Below are positions 16,793 to 26,120 of a stretch of DNA of 64,000 nucleotides, piece by piece. The notes under the pieces are model-generated. The model was not told the origin of the DNA and made no database searches. It saw nothing but the letters and a program-made list of their open reading frames with translations. This DNA is from JABWAN01 sp041918175 (GTDB taxonomy: Bacteria > Zhuqueibacterota > Zhuqueibacteria > Zhuqueibacterales > Zhuqueibacteraceae). The DNA lies in assembly GCA_041918175.1 (NCBI GenBank), contig JAYRWE010000088.1, positions 146,461-210,460 of the forward strand, in the 5' to 3' direction. The translations under genes and the position numbers were made by a program. The first letter of the stretch is position 1. Every line of letters begins with the position of its first letter.

Positions 16793-18076
16793 ATGAAAAC
16801 CAGAACGAAAATCCTTTTGGGTGTTGGCGGCGTTTTGTTGCTGGCGCTCATTGTTTTTGCCAACCTGCGATTGCAGCAAAAAGCTAAGACAAAAGTGGAA
16901 ACGCAAAAGATCGAAGAGCGCGAGTTGCGTGCTTTGGTCTCTGCTTCCGGCAAGATCCGCGCAAAAACCTCGGTTGATATTAGCGCGAGCACCTCGGGGA
17001 AAGTGGTCGGCTTGGCTGTGGACGAAGGCGATATGGTCAAAAAAGGCCAAGCCTTATTGCAAATCGACCCAACGCTGGCGGAAACACAAGTGCGGCAATT
17101 ACAAGCCGGCCTCGCCTCGGCGCGCGCGTCGCATGATTGGCAGCGCGCCGATTTAGAGCAAACGCAAATAGAAGCGGATCGGCAGCTCGCCCTCTTTGAG
17201 AAAAAGCTCACGTCTGAAGAAGCAGTGCAAAAAGCCAAGACCGCTCTGAACATTCAAAAACTGCGCGTCGCCTCGGCAGAGCAAGAGATTAAAAGCTCAG
17301 AAGCGCGCTTGAAAAGTGCGCAACACGATTTGAGCAAGGTCAACATTATTTCTGATATCTCGGGCGTGGTCGTGAAGCGCAATATCGAAGAGGGCGAAAA
17401 CGCTTTCGTTGGCACATTCAACAATCCCGCAACGGTTCTGCTCACCGTTGCAGATCTCTCCGTGATTGAAGCGGAAGTGGAAGTGGATGAGACCGACATC
17501 GTGAATGTGCGTGTGGATCAAGAAGTGGAAATCAAAGTCGATGCCTATCCAGACAGCTCCTTCAAAGGCAAGGTCACCAAAGTCGGCCGCAGTCCGATTC
17601 TCGGCGCAGCGGGCGGGTCGCAACAACAGGCTACGAGTTTTGAAGTAATCGTGCAACTCATCTCCGAAATTCCGCGGGTGCGGCCCGGACTTTCTTGCAA
17701 AGCGGATATTACCACAGGCTATCGCGAAAAAGCGATTGCCGTGCCGATTCAAGCGCTCACTTTGCGCAAGCCTTCTGAGTTGAAGCCGATTGATCCCAAA
17801 GCAAAGCGTCGCGCTGCAACCATGACCAATGGTGAAAGCGATTCGAGCAACGTTAAAGAAAAAGAAATGCAAGGGGCGTTTATCGTGAAAGACGGAAAAG
17901 CGAGCTTCCGTGAAGTGAAGACCGGCATTGCGGGCGATCGTTATTTCGAAGTGGTCTCGGGCCTGCAGGCCGGCGATGAAGTGATTACCGGGCCGTTCAG
18001 CGCGTTGCGCCGGTTGCGTGCAGAAGATTTGGTGGAAAGCTCGAAGGCGGCCAAGAAAGCCGAAGAGAAAGAATAA
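16793..18076 (+). CDS. MacA/HlyD-like periplasmic adaptor of an ABC efflux system
   Basis: Membrane-fusion protein linking inner-membrane permeases to an outer-membrane channel. From ATG 16793 (ribosome site TGGAAGGAAA) it has 427 residues: an N-terminal membrane anchor (about 8-25), lipoyl/barrel-sandwich halves (VSASGKIRAKTSVDISAS and VVKRNIEEGENAFVG), a long coiled-coil hairpin in between, and a beta-barrel with ADLSVIEAEVEVDETDIVNV. A charged tail ends AAKKAEEKE. The longer frame to 16619 is untranslated leader in my reading. Two MacB/FtsX-like permeases follow at 3 and 42 bases, so one operon. Confidence 0.9.
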   Translation: MKTRTKILLGVGGVLLLALIVFANLRLQQKAKTKVETQKIEERELRALVSASGKIRAKTSVDISASTSGKVVGLAVDEGDMVKKGQALLQIDPTLAETQVRQLQAGLASARASHDWQRADLEQTQIEADRQLALFEKKLTSEEAVQKAKTALNIQKLRVASAEQEIKSSEARLKSAQHDLSKVNIISDISGVVVKRNIEEGENAFVGTFNNPATVLLTVADLSVIEAEVEVDETDIVNVRVDQEVEIKVDAYPDSSFKGKVTKVGRSPILGAAGGSQQQATSFEVIVQLISEIPRVRPGLSCKADITTGYREKAIAVPIQALTLRKPSELKPIDPKAKRRAATMTNGESDSSNVKEKEMQGAFIVKDGKASFREVKTGIAGDRYFEVVSGLQAGDEVITGPFSALRRLRAEDLVESSKAAKKAEEKE

Positions 18077-18079
18077 GCC

Positions 18080-19315
18080 ATGCAGCATTTCGTCGAAAGC
18101 ATCCACATCGCATTGCAAGCCCTCTGGGCGAACAAACTGCGCTCTGCGCTCACGATTCTCTGCGTGGTCATTTCCATCATGTCGATCATTGCCGTGGTAT
18201 CAATTCTCGGCGGCATGGACGTGTATGTGAAAGAAAAAGTGCTCGAACAAGGCAGCAATGTTTTTACGCTGCAGCGCGTGAACAATTGGGAAATTCTCAC
18301 GGACTTCGACAAGTTTTTGAAGTCGCTCAAGAATCCCGAATTGACGCTGGAAGACATGGAAGCCTTGCGCGAGGAAGTGACGCAGGCGGAGTTCGTCGAC
18401 GCCGCTCTCGATCGCGGCGAACGCGTGAGCGTTGGTCGCCACTATGTCGATAATGTTGAAATTCGCGGGCGCACCGCGGACTATCCCGGCATCGGCGATT
18501 TTCCGTTGATCGAAGGCCGGCACTTTAGTGAAGTGGACGTGCAGCAACGCCGCATGGTGTGCGTGCTCGGCTGGGAAGTCGCGGAAAATCTTTTTCGCGA
18601 TGTTGATCCTCTCGGCCAGATCGTTCGGCTCGGCAGCAAACATTATACGGTGATTGGCGTGGTGGAAAAGAAGCCTTCGGTGTTGGGTGGCAATCCCAAC
18701 ATCTTCGCTTTCATTCCTATCACAGCCTATTTGAAACACTTCGGCACGAGCCGGCACACAACGGTAGACATCCCCGTTCGCACTGCCAACATGGAAACGT
18801 TTCTTTCCGCGCAGGAACAAGTGCGCACGGTGATGCGCATTCGGCACAAATTAAAGCCGAATCAAGAGGACGATTTTTACATTACGACAGCGGAAACGTT
18901 GGTGAGCTTGTGGGAAACGATCAGCAAGGCGTTGTTCGGTACGCTTATCGGTATTGTGAGCATCACCCTTTTGGTCGGCGGTATCATCATCATGAACGTC
19001 ATGCTCGTTGCCGTAAATGAGCGCACGCGCGAGATCGGCACGCGCAAAGCCGTGGGCGCAAAACGCAGTGACATCGCAGGCCAGTTCATTGTTGAGTCGA
19101 TCACGCTCACAGTGATCGGCGGTATCATCGGCATCGCGCTGGGTTTCTTCGCCGCGTTTCTGGTGGCCGCGTTTTCGCCGTTGCCCTATCAAATTGCACC
19201 GTGGTCGATTGTCGTCGCATTGTTCATCACGCTCTTGGTGGGATTGTTCTTCGGGGTTTACCCGGCTTCGCGTGCGGCAAAGTTGAACCCGGTGGAAGCT
19301 TTGCGTTCGGAATAA
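18080..19315 (+). CDS. MacB/FtsX-like ABC transporter permease (first of two)
   Basis: Permease subunit without an ATPase domain, 411 residues. It has membrane helix 1 at about 20-45 (KLRSALTILCVVISIMSII), a periplasmic MacB_PCD domain (about 50-270) with the VVGREVAENLF-type segment (CVLGWEVAENLF), then three C-terminal helices of the FtsX domain with ERTREIGTRKAVGAKRSDI and PASRAAKLNPVEALRSE. With the adaptor upstream and the second permease downstream it should form a heteromeric export or lipoprotein/peptide efflux complex. The required ATP-binding subunit is not in the window. Confidence 0.92.
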   Translation: MQHFVESIHIALQALWANKLRSALTILCVVISIMSIIAVVSILGGMDVYVKEKVLEQGSNVFTLQRVNNWEILTDFDKFLKSLKNPELTLEDMEALREEVTQAEFVDAALDRGERVSVGRHYVDNVEIRGRTADYPGIGDFPLIEGRHFSEVDVQQRRMVCVLGWEVAENLFRDVDPLGQIVRLGSKHYTVIGVVEKKPSVLGGNPNIFAFIPITAYLKHFGTSRHTTVDIPVRTANMETFLSAQEQVRTVMRIRHKLKPNQEDDFYITTAETLVSLWETISKALFGTLIGIVSITLLVGGIIIMNVMLVAVNERTREIGTRKAVGAKRSDIAGQFIVESITLTVIGGIIGIALGFFAAFLVAAFSPLPYQIAPWSIVVALFITLLVGLFFGVYPASRAAKLNPVEALRSE

Positions 19316-19357
19316 AGCGCTGTGCAATAGAAAAATGGTTGAGGAAGAATTTTACCC

Positions 19358-20605
19358 ATGAAAAAGAAACTGGAAAGCTCCGCCGTCACCGGCGAAGTGC
19401 TCGAAGCCATGCGCGAAGCCTTGAATATTCTGCGCGGCCACAAACTGCGTTCGGCCCTGGTCATCATCGGCGTGATGATCGGCGTCGCCAGCCTCATGGG
19501 CATGGTGGCCACGCTCGCCGGCTTGGAGAAATTTCTAGCGCAGTCCATCAGTGGCAACGAAACGCCGGTGCTCTCGCTCCAGAAGGTGGATTTTCTCAGC
19601 GGTGATGGCCAGAAAGAATGGGAGAAGCGACGGAATTTTCACATTGACGATATGGAAGCGTTGGAAAAATTGCCGCATGTGCGCGGAGTGATGGTGGTGT
19701 ATGGACGAGGGACCGTGGCAAAATACAAAGACCGCAAAGCGCAACTCATGCAGGTGGTCGGCACCAATCAACCGTTCTTGCACGTTAATAGCGTCAACAT
19801 CGGCGAGGGCAGATACTTCTCCCAATATGAAGAAGAACATCGCCGCAAAGTCGTGGTGCTGGCCGATAAAGCTGCACACTCACTCTTTCCCGACGAGGAT
19901 CCCATCGGCAAGTTGATTCGCATTAACAACGAGGAGTATCAAGTCGTGGGTGTGCTAGCGCCGCGCAAAACCGTGTTCAGCGGCGTCTTCGAAAATTTCA
20001 TGGCGATACCATACACCGCATTTGAGCGCGATTTTCTTTGGCGCTGGCAGGGACCGGAATTTCGCATCATCGTGGATAACATGGAGCGTCTCGATGAAAC
20101 GAAAGACAACGTGCGCGCGCTCATGCGCATGCGGCGCAAAGTGCCGCTCGGCGAGCCGGATGATTTTGCTCTCATTACTTCGGAAGCAGTAATGGATCTC
20201 ACCAAAAAAGTGACCGACGCGGTTGCACTCGTGCTCGTCGTGCTTGCTTCCATCGCGCTCATGGTCGGCGGCATCGGCGTGATGGTTATCATGCTCGTCT
20301 CCGTTACCGAACGCACGCGCGAGATCGGTATCCGCAAAGCTATCGGCGCAACGCGGCGCGCCGTCACCTGGCAATTCTTAATTGAAGCCGCGACGCTCAC
20401 CGGTATCGGAGGCTTGTTGGGAATTTTAGTCGGAATCGGTTTGGCAGGACTCTTTTCGATGGGATTGGGCTTTCCTTTCGTCCTTCCTGTGGGGTGGGTC
20501 ATCTTTTCGGTCATGCTCTCGGCTGCGGTTGGACTCTTCTTCGGTATCTTTCCCGCGCGCAAAGCGGCTAAGCTCGATCCTATAGTCGCGTTGCGTTATG
20601 AGTGA
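19358..20605 (+). CDS. MacB/FtsX-like ABC transporter permease (second of two)
   Basis: 415-residue paralogue of the preceding permease with the same layout: first helix around 30-60 (KLRSALVIIGVMIGVASLMGM), periplasmic domain to about 280, and three helices with ERTREIGIRKAIGATRRAV and PARKAAKLDPIVALRYE. The two permeases differ enough to be an old duplication forming a heterodimer. Initiation is at ATG 19358 after GAGGAAG. A strong hairpin terminator starts 34 bases after its stop. Confidence 0.92.
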   Translation: MKKKLESSAVTGEVLEAMREALNILRGHKLRSALVIIGVMIGVASLMGMVATLAGLEKFLAQSISGNETPVLSLQKVDFLSGDGQKEWEKRRNFHIDDMEALEKLPHVRGVMVVYGRGTVAKYKDRKAQLMQVVGTNQPFLHVNSVNIGEGRYFSQYEEEHRRKVVVLADKAAHSLFPDEDPIGKLIRINNEEYQVVGVLAPRKTVFSGVFENFMAIPYTAFERDFLWRWQGPEFRIIVDNMERLDETKDNVRALMRMRRKVPLGEPDDFALITSEAVMDLTKKVTDAVALVLVVLASIALMVGGIGVMVIMLVSVTERTREIGIRKAIGATRRAVTWQFLIEAATLTGIGGLLGILVGIGLAGLFSMGLGFPFVLPVGWVIFSVMLSAAVGLFFGIFPARKAAKLDPIVALRYE

Positions 20606-20638
20606 AGCGCAGTAGCGTTCACAAATTTCGTTACACAT

Positions 20639-20680
20639 AAAAACGCCTCTTCTTTTTATGAAAAAGAAGAGGCGTTTTTA
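20639..20680. terminator. Bidirectional rho-independent terminator
   Basis: A 19-bp perfect stem (AAAAACGCCTCTTCTTTTT with its complement) around a 3-base ATG loop, with A and T runs on the two flanks. It separates the + strand permease operon (stop 20605) from the convergent minus-strand SH3-parvulin gene (stop 20707). Confidence 0.93.
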
Positions 20681-20706
20681 TTTGGGCAAGCTTCCGAAAG
20701 TGTGTC

Positions 20707-21249
20707 TTATTTTATTCTCTTGAACACATGAAACCCGTGTTCGGTTTTCACCACGCCGCTGATCTCGCCGGCCTTGAGTGCGAGAATAGCTCGCTCAATT
20801 GCAGGCGAAAAGTCGCCGGGATAGGCATCGCCGAGATCGCCGCCTTTTGCCGCAGTGGTGCTGATGGATTTCTTCGCGGCAATCTGCGCGAAGTCCGCGC
20901 CGCCTTTTAGTTCAAGCAGAATGGCATCAGCTTCTGCTTGGGTTTTCACCACGATCATCGCGGCGCGATAAGGCGTGCCTTTGAAAATGTTTTCATCTCC
21001 GGTGACGGACTCACTCCAAATGTATCCAATCAAGGCCACGGAAAGCCACTTGTCTTGCTTACCGATGACTTGCATGGCCGCGCCTTTGACCACGCTGCCA
21101 AATTTTTCTCCACCGGGCGTAGCGCGCAAATTTTCTTCGGTGATTTTAACATAAACCGTTTTACCTTTATAAAAAGCTTCTTGGCCAATGACCATTGCCG
21201 CAGCACCCAGCAGCAAACCGCTCAAAAAGCCGACAACAAACTTCTTCAT
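20707..21249 (-). CDS. Membrane-anchored SH3-like / parvulin (PpiC) peptidyl-prolyl isomerase
   Basis: 180-residue envelope protein. An N-terminal uncleaved helix or signal (about 4-22) is followed by a bacterial SH3-like module (about 30-83: VYVKITEENLRATPG, KQDKWLSVALIGYIWSESV). The second part is a short parvulin rotamase domain (about 93-180: RAAMIVVKTQAEADAILLEL, GGADFAQIAAKKS, GGDLGDAYPGDFSPAIE, TEHGFHVFKRI). Parvulins usually carry chaperone or repeat parts; a small SH3b plus parvulin is an uncommon pairing. A GGAGGAG ribosome site precedes the ATG. It probably acts as a periplasmic folding factor tethered at the membrane or wall. It is monocistronic. Confidence 0.87.
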   Translation of the reverse strand: MKKFVVGFLSGLLLGAAAMVIGQEAFYKGKTVYVKITEENLRATPGGEKFGSVVKGAAMQVIGKQDKWLSVALIGYIWSESVTGDENIFKGTPYRAAMIVVKTQAEADAILLELKGGADFAQIAAKKSISTTAAKGGDLGDAYPGDFSPAIERAILALKAGEISGVVKTEHGFHVFKRIK

Positions 21250-21304
21250 ACTCCTCCTCCGTTGTTACTTCAACAAAAGCATAAAAGCTTTGCTGAAATA
21301 AAGG

Positions 21305-22801
21305 CTAATGACTGGTGATTGAAGGCCGAACTGCCTCACGGTGCAGCTCGACGTCGAGATAAGTTAAGGTTGAATCGTTTACGCTCACGTGTTCAAACTG
21401 CGCCGTGCGATAGCCGCTTTTGCGCACGGTTATCGTATAGACGCCGGGTAAAAGCAAACGATCAAAGCGGCCAAACCGACCGTGCGAATGCCGCGGCTTC
21501 ACATAATCGCGCTCAAAACCGGCAACGATGATTTCCGCTTCCACGGGAGCGCCGGTTTCAAATTCGCGCACATGGCCGCTAACGCCGCTGCGCAACGCGC
21601 GTGCAAGCAAATAACTCGCGCCACGCACATTCTCCGCAACGATACGAGGCAAGCTTTCAAGCGCAGGAAAATAATCTTCGCCGGTTTCACAGATGAAGTC
21701 AATTGCGCTCGTCACGCCATAGCGCCACACTGAGCTTTGCCCGACACGCCCATTGAGCGGCAAGACTTGATATTTTCCCGCGCCGCTTTGCCGAGTTATT
21801 TGCCCTGCGTATTTTTGCGCAATATCCAAAATCAAATCGTGATCCGGCGCAGGACTAAAATTGCCCCAAGGATAAAGCACGGCCTCACCATAACTGTGAA
21901 ATGAAACGCCGAGAATGAAATTGCGCTGTTGCTCGAGATTGCGCAGTGCTTGCGTTTCCGGCTCGGAAAACGCGCTGTGGCCGCGATAAAACCAACTGCC
22001 TAGCTCGCCTTCTCCACCTTCATTCCAATTGTAATCATAATTTCGGTTCAAGTCAACGCTGTCGATGAGCGGATCAAACTTGCCGTCGCCGTTATTGTCG
22101 CGCAAATTTTTTCGCCACCAGGGAAACTGCCGTTGGCTCGCCATGAGATAATCATAACCATCGGGGTTGACGAGCGGCACGAACCAAATATCAAGACTAT
22201 CAACGAGGCGAGTATGGCTCGCGCTGTTGCCGTAGTTTTGGAGCAAATCTTCCATGAGCGCATGGCAAATAAAAACGCCCGCAGGCTCCCGCGCATGGTG
22301 CAATGCCGTGAAGAGCAACGCAGGTTCGTCTTCGTTCAGATCGGGATGGTCGCTCACACGAAAAGCCCAAAGCGGTTGTTCCATGGTGCTCGCGCCGATG
22401 ACGTGTTTGGTCACAAGGCGAGGGTACGCACGCGCCAATTCTTCGAAGCGATATTCAAACTCAGTGAGCGTCGGATAAGCCGGAGGCACGATGGTCGTGC
22501 GCGTGGAAGAGGTTCGCGTCGCGGGAAAAAATGAAGCAAGACGAGCAGAGGTCGCAGAAGAAGTTTGTAATTGGTTGAGCAATGTCCAAAAATTCGGCGG
22601 GCGTTGGTGCTCGGACAGCGCTGCAGGATGAGCAGGAAGGGCGGCCTGCGGTTTACCGCGCTTGCTTCCCGTGGGATGGCACAAGCCGCGCACCAGCAAG
22701 AAGACGAGCGCACTGCTGCACGCGAACAGTAGAGCAGATAGCATGTGGCTAAAACTTATGCGCGCACGAACTGATGCAGCCCACAGATAGAGTTTTTTCA
22801 T
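21305..22801 (-). CDS. Secreted M14 zinc carboxypeptidase with C-terminal regulatory-like Ig domain
   Basis: Metallocarboxypeptidase of family M14. From ATG 22801 the 498-residue protein has an N-terminal signal/anchor helix, the zinc motif HHAREPAG (HxxE) with the distal zinc His in SFHSYGEAVLYPWG, substrate Asn-Arg in DLNRNYDYNW, and the catalytic Glu in CETGEDYFP. A carboxypeptidase-regulatory-like beta domain follows (SGVSGHVREFETGAPVEAEI to the end), which in the family aids folding or surface location. The open frame to 22975 adds 58 residues that do not look like protein leader. It is monocistronic; role likely in scavenging peptides outside the cell. Confidence 0.92.
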   Translation of the reverse strand: MKKLYLWAASVRARISFSHMLSALLFACSSALVFLLVRGLCHPTGSKRGKPQAALPAHPAALSEHQRPPNFWTLLNQLQTSSATSARLASFFPATRTSSTRTTIVPPAYPTLTEFEYRFEELARAYPRLVTKHVIGASTMEQPLWAFRVSDHPDLNEDEPALLFTALHHAREPAGVFICHALMEDLLQNYGNSASHTRLVDSLDIWFVPLVNPDGYDYLMASQRQFPWWRKNLRDNNGDGKFDPLIDSVDLNRNYDYNWNEGGEGELGSWFYRGHSAFSEPETQALRNLEQQRNFILGVSFHSYGEAVLYPWGNFSPAPDHDLILDIAQKYAGQITRQSGAGKYQVLPLNGRVGQSSVWRYGVTSAIDFICETGEDYFPALESLPRIVAENVRGASYLLARALRSGVSGHVREFETGAPVEAEIIVAGFERDYVKPRHSHGRFGRFDRLLLPGVYTITVRKSGYRTAQFEHVSVNDSTLTYLDVELHREAVRPSITSH

Positions 22802-23021
22802 ATGATGCTCCGCATTGATCACCGCGAGAAGAGATTGTCGCTCCCAAGAGAGAACATGTTGCGTTCTTCCTAAGCACAAGGCTCTATCAAAAAAGTGCGG
22901 GCAACGTATAAAAACCGGCGCAGGCAAGCAAGTTAAAAATCCCCAACTTTGTTGGAGCGGCGGCCGAATGTTCAAAAATATTTCTACACATGATACATGG
23001 GGTAAAACATGGAAAATGGAA

Positions 23022-25025
23022 TCACGACTCGCGAAAGGGCGCCAACATCTGTCGTGCCCATTGTTTGCTCGTGGCGCGATTTTTTAACACTTGTTGTGCC
23101 GCCTTGAGTTCGGGACTTTCCGAGCTTCTTTTTTCCCAAAGAGCAAACCACTGTTGCGCGCCGTCATGATCGGATTTGACGAGGAGGCAATAGATCAATT
23201 GCACTTGGCAAAATTGCGCATACTCCGAATAATGAAAGTGCTCAAACTCCGTCAAAATTTTTAGGTGCTGCTCGGCTTCTTCGTTGCGATTATTGGCGAT
23301 TGCGATCTTTGTCAGCGTAATGCGTGAGAGCGCATACTGAGGATGCTGCGCTGTAATTTTTTCCGCCAACTCGCGTGCGTGACCTACGCGACCCTGCTTT
23401 AAATAAGTCAGCACAAGCTGGAATTGCAGCTTTGCAGAATTCGGCTCTTCGTGTAGCGCTTGGGTTAAAATCGTTTCCGCGTGCTCCCAGTCATTTTGCT
23501 GGTGCGCAAGCATGGCGGCCAATGAAATGCGGCTCACATGTTCGGAAAAGTTGGCTTCGTATGGTACGTTGTCTACAGTGTAGCGATGTATGATTACGAA
23601 AGTGGGTTTGCCTGCGGACCAGAAAGAAACGCGCTGCCCTTTTTCATATTGACCGGCCTCCTGCAAAGCTAGCAAAACTTCATTGCGAAAACGATCCGTG
23701 CCATGCGGGCTGGCGGCAAAGTCTTTCAGCGCTTGCCAAAGCTCCGGGGTATTTGTAAGCTCGGCCATTTGGAACGCAACTCTACGTGTCAGATCGTCGC
23801 CGTGCTCCAACAGCATCGGCAGCAAAGTCACGAGATGAGGATGGGCCGCCAGAAATTTCTGCAGCGCAGTTGTCGTCGCATGCACATTGGCGCGTCGTGC
23901 TTGGGTACCGAGAATTTTGGCGAACTCATCAACCACGCGCCGAGGTATCCAATGGTCGAGCAAGAAAGCGTGTGAGTTTTCACGCTGCCCTTCGGGTCTA
24001 TCGAGATCGGCCAATTGTTCCTCGGCGCGTTTGGCCGTTGCCGCGTACTTGCGTGCTTCATTTAAAAAAAAGCGCGCCTGCGTTATCTCGCCCAAACGCG
24101 CGGCTGCCACGCCGGCAAATAAGTGCAGGGTTGCAATCACAAGCGGGTTGCCTTCTTGGCTTTCTAAGCGCGAAACGACTTCGAGTACAGCTCCGTCATC
24201 GCGCAGATAAGAAAAAGCTTCCGCTTGTTTGATGAGAAGCTCGGGATCGTTCGTTCGGATAGCTCGCAATCGTTCCGCCGCCGTGTGTGCTTCGGCTATG
24301 CGGTTTGATAACACGGCATAACGCACTTTCGCAAAGAGCGCATGGACATTTTCAGCGTCAAGCGTCAGTGCGCGTTCGGTATCTGCAAGCGCCATTGCAG
24401 TATCTCCAAATGCCCAATACGCGAACGCGCGATTGTTATATGCGGGAATAAAACTTGGCTCCAACCGAATAAGCTGCGAGGCGGATTCTATGGCTTGTTC
24501 ATAGTTCGCACGCGCGGTTCCCAGCAGCGCGCCATCGTGTAGAGCCAAGATTTCAATGCGCCGCTCTTCCGGAAAGTGGGCGACGATATGCTCGGTGAGC
24601 AATCTTTGCCGAAGCTCCTCCAAAACTTTAGGAAGTTCGATGCCGTGTTTGTGATTGGGCCAGCGTTTTAAAAAATCAGTGCCGACCTTTAGTGCCAAAG
24701 CCGGAAAGCCGTTTTGCAGGTAAATGACAAAAAGGTTGTAGTGATTCGTCGCAGCGAAGGGGTTTATCTTAACCAAGCGTGACACGGCGTCGAGGCACAT
24801 ATCGGCATCATGCATTCTGGTGCCGAGCACGAGCATGGTTTCGAATACGTCTGCGCGATGCGGTGCGCGTTCCGCCAACTCTTTCAAACTTTCTGCGGCT
24901 TTTTCGAAATCATCAGACGCGATGAGATCGTCGATCCGTTGCAATTCTTTAGGAATGTTTAGTAATAGCGAGGGGGAAGGAGAAGTCGACTTCGGCTTGT
25001 GCTTGGGGTGACGACTTTTGGGCAT
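23022..25025 (-). CDS. Large tetratricopeptide-repeat protein
   Basis: 667-residue soluble protein with a basic Lys/Pro/Ser N-terminus (MPKSRHPKHKPKSTSPSPS) and helical repeats throughout. Clear TPRs include IPAYNNRAFAYWAFGDTAMALADTERAL near residue 190 and a C-terminal set with WEHAETILTQALHEEPNSAKLQFQLVLTYLKQGR near 510. The middle (about 330-470) is less regular and may resemble a HEAT-like part. No catalytic motif or signal peptide is seen, so it is probably a cytoplasmic scaffold. It lies 78 bases upstream of nothing obvious and 79 bases after parA's end on the same strand, so co-transcription with the AlbA_2-ParA pair is possible. Confidence 0.85.
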   Translation of the reverse strand: MPKSRHPKHKPKSTSPSPSLLLNIPKELQRIDDLIASDDFEKAAESLKELAERAPHRADVFETMLVLGTRMHDADMCLDAVSRLVKINPFAATNHYNLFVIYLQNGFPALALKVGTDFLKRWPNHKHGIELPKVLEELRQRLLTEHIVAHFPEERRIEILALHDGALLGTARANYEQAIESASQLIRLEPSFIPAYNNRAFAYWAFGDTAMALADTERALTLDAENVHALFAKVRYAVLSNRIAEAHTAAERLRAIRTNDPELLIKQAEAFSYLRDDGAVLEVVSRLESQEGNPLVIATLHLFAGVAAARLGEITQARFFLNEARKYAATAKRAEEQLADLDRPEGQRENSHAFLLDHWIPRRVVDEFAKILGTQARRANVHATTTALQKFLAAHPHLVTLLPMLLEHGDDLTRRVAFQMAELTNTPELWQALKDFAASPHGTDRFRNEVLLALQEAGQYEKGQRVSFWSAGKPTFVIIHRYTVDNVPYEANFSEHVSRISLAAMLAHQQNDWEHAETILTQALHEEPNSAKLQFQLVLTYLKQGRVGHARELAEKITAQHPQYALSRITLTKIAIANNRNEEAEQHLKILTEFEHFHYSEYAQFCQVQLIYCLLVKSDHDGAQQWFALWEKRSSESPELKAAQQVLKNRATSKQWARQMLAPFRES

Positions 25026-25103
25026 GAGTTGAGGTGCTCCTGACTTCTATTTCACGCTGCGACGCTCGTCACAACTGTGAAATTTTTTGACTACAGAAAA
25101 TTT

Positions 25104-26120
25104 TTAGCTGAAAAAATGCAATTGAACATCTTGTTTAAGGCTTATACCACTGCGTGCAGCGATTTTATTCGCCAGCGTTTTAAAATCTTGATAGCATGCC
25201 AACACGGCTTTCGCATGTGAACCAATCGCGCCATCGGCCGGCTTGAGCAAGAAAATCGGTTTACGCGCTTCCATTGCCATGGGCATCAGACTGCGATAAT
25301 GCTTGAGCAATGCCAAACATTCATGGTCCTGTTCAACGATTGGAGTGGTCAGGGAAGGCTGTGCCAATACCGAGTCGCGATACTCTGCCGGCACACGCGC
25401 CATCCAGCGGCTGTAAAATTTTGCGGGGCGGTCGCTGCGCATTGCGTGTTGCTGAATTACATAGCCAATCGGCTGCATACCGACCGGCGGTAACGTCAAA
25501 CTCGGTTCGGGATTTTTTTGTAAACGCTCACGCCACTCCTCCTGCCAGCGACGCAACGACGGCCCGAGGTTACGCAAGCCTTGCAATGAAAACAAATCCG
25601 GCGCGAGCGGCACGACGACATACTGTGCGGCTATGAGTGCCGCGCGATTGATGGCGCCAAGGTTAGGTCCGACATCAATGAGCACCACCTCCGCCTCTCG
25701 GGTTTTTGCTGCTTCGATGAGCAGGCGATAAAAAAGAGACGTGATACGAAACGCGGCTTCATCCCGATCCAGGCAACGCGGCCAGACATCGGAAAGCTTG
25801 TCTTCAAAAGTTGAAAGGCCCAAATCGCCGACCAAGAGCCCGATATTCTCCGTCACTTCTTCAACGTGCGGTGCGGCAAAATCGCCGATGCCCTTGACTA
25901 CCGGCTTGATTGCGCCTAAAAGGCTTTGCGCGTGCTCGCCCTCGGGCCAGAGTTTTTCCAAAAGTTCTTCTTCCAAAAACATAGAGGTCAAATTCGCTTG
26001 CGGATCAAGATCCGCAACGAGCACCTGCAATCCGTGCTCGGCATACATCCACGCGAGGTGATAGACGAGAGAAGTTTTTCCCACGCCGCCCTTGTTGTTA
26101 AAAAAAACGATGGGCGTCAT
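25104..26120 (-). CDS. ParA-family ATPase
   Basis: Deviant Walker-A ATPase of the ParA/Soj type, 338 residues. It opens MTPIVFFNNKGGVGKTSLV (KGGVGKTS at 9-16 holds the signature Lys), has LVADLDPQANLT near 35-46, and switch II VVLIDVGPNLGAIN near 150. No ParB gene is nearby, so it is not a classical partition pair. Its start overlaps the stop of the AlbA_2 gene upstream by 4 bases, showing tight coupling, and the TPR gene follows. Some ParA proteins position protein clusters or act in defence operons; which applies here is unknown. Confidence 0.9.
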   Translation of the reverse strand: MTPIVFFNNKGGVGKTSLVYHLAWMYAEHGLQVLVADLDPQANLTSMFLEEELLEKLWPEGEHAQSLLGAIKPVVKGIGDFAAPHVEEVTENIGLLVGDLGLSTFEDKLSDVWPRCLDRDEAAFRITSLFYRLLIEAAKTREAEVVLIDVGPNLGAINRAALIAAQYVVVPLAPDLFSLQGLRNLGPSLRRWQEEWRERLQKNPEPSLTLPPVGMQPIGYVIQQHAMRSDRPAKFYSRWMARVPAEYRDSVLAQPSLTTPIVEQDHECLALLKHYRSLMPMAMEARKPIFLLKPADGAIGSHAKAVLACYQDFKTLANKIAARSGISLKQDVQLHFFS

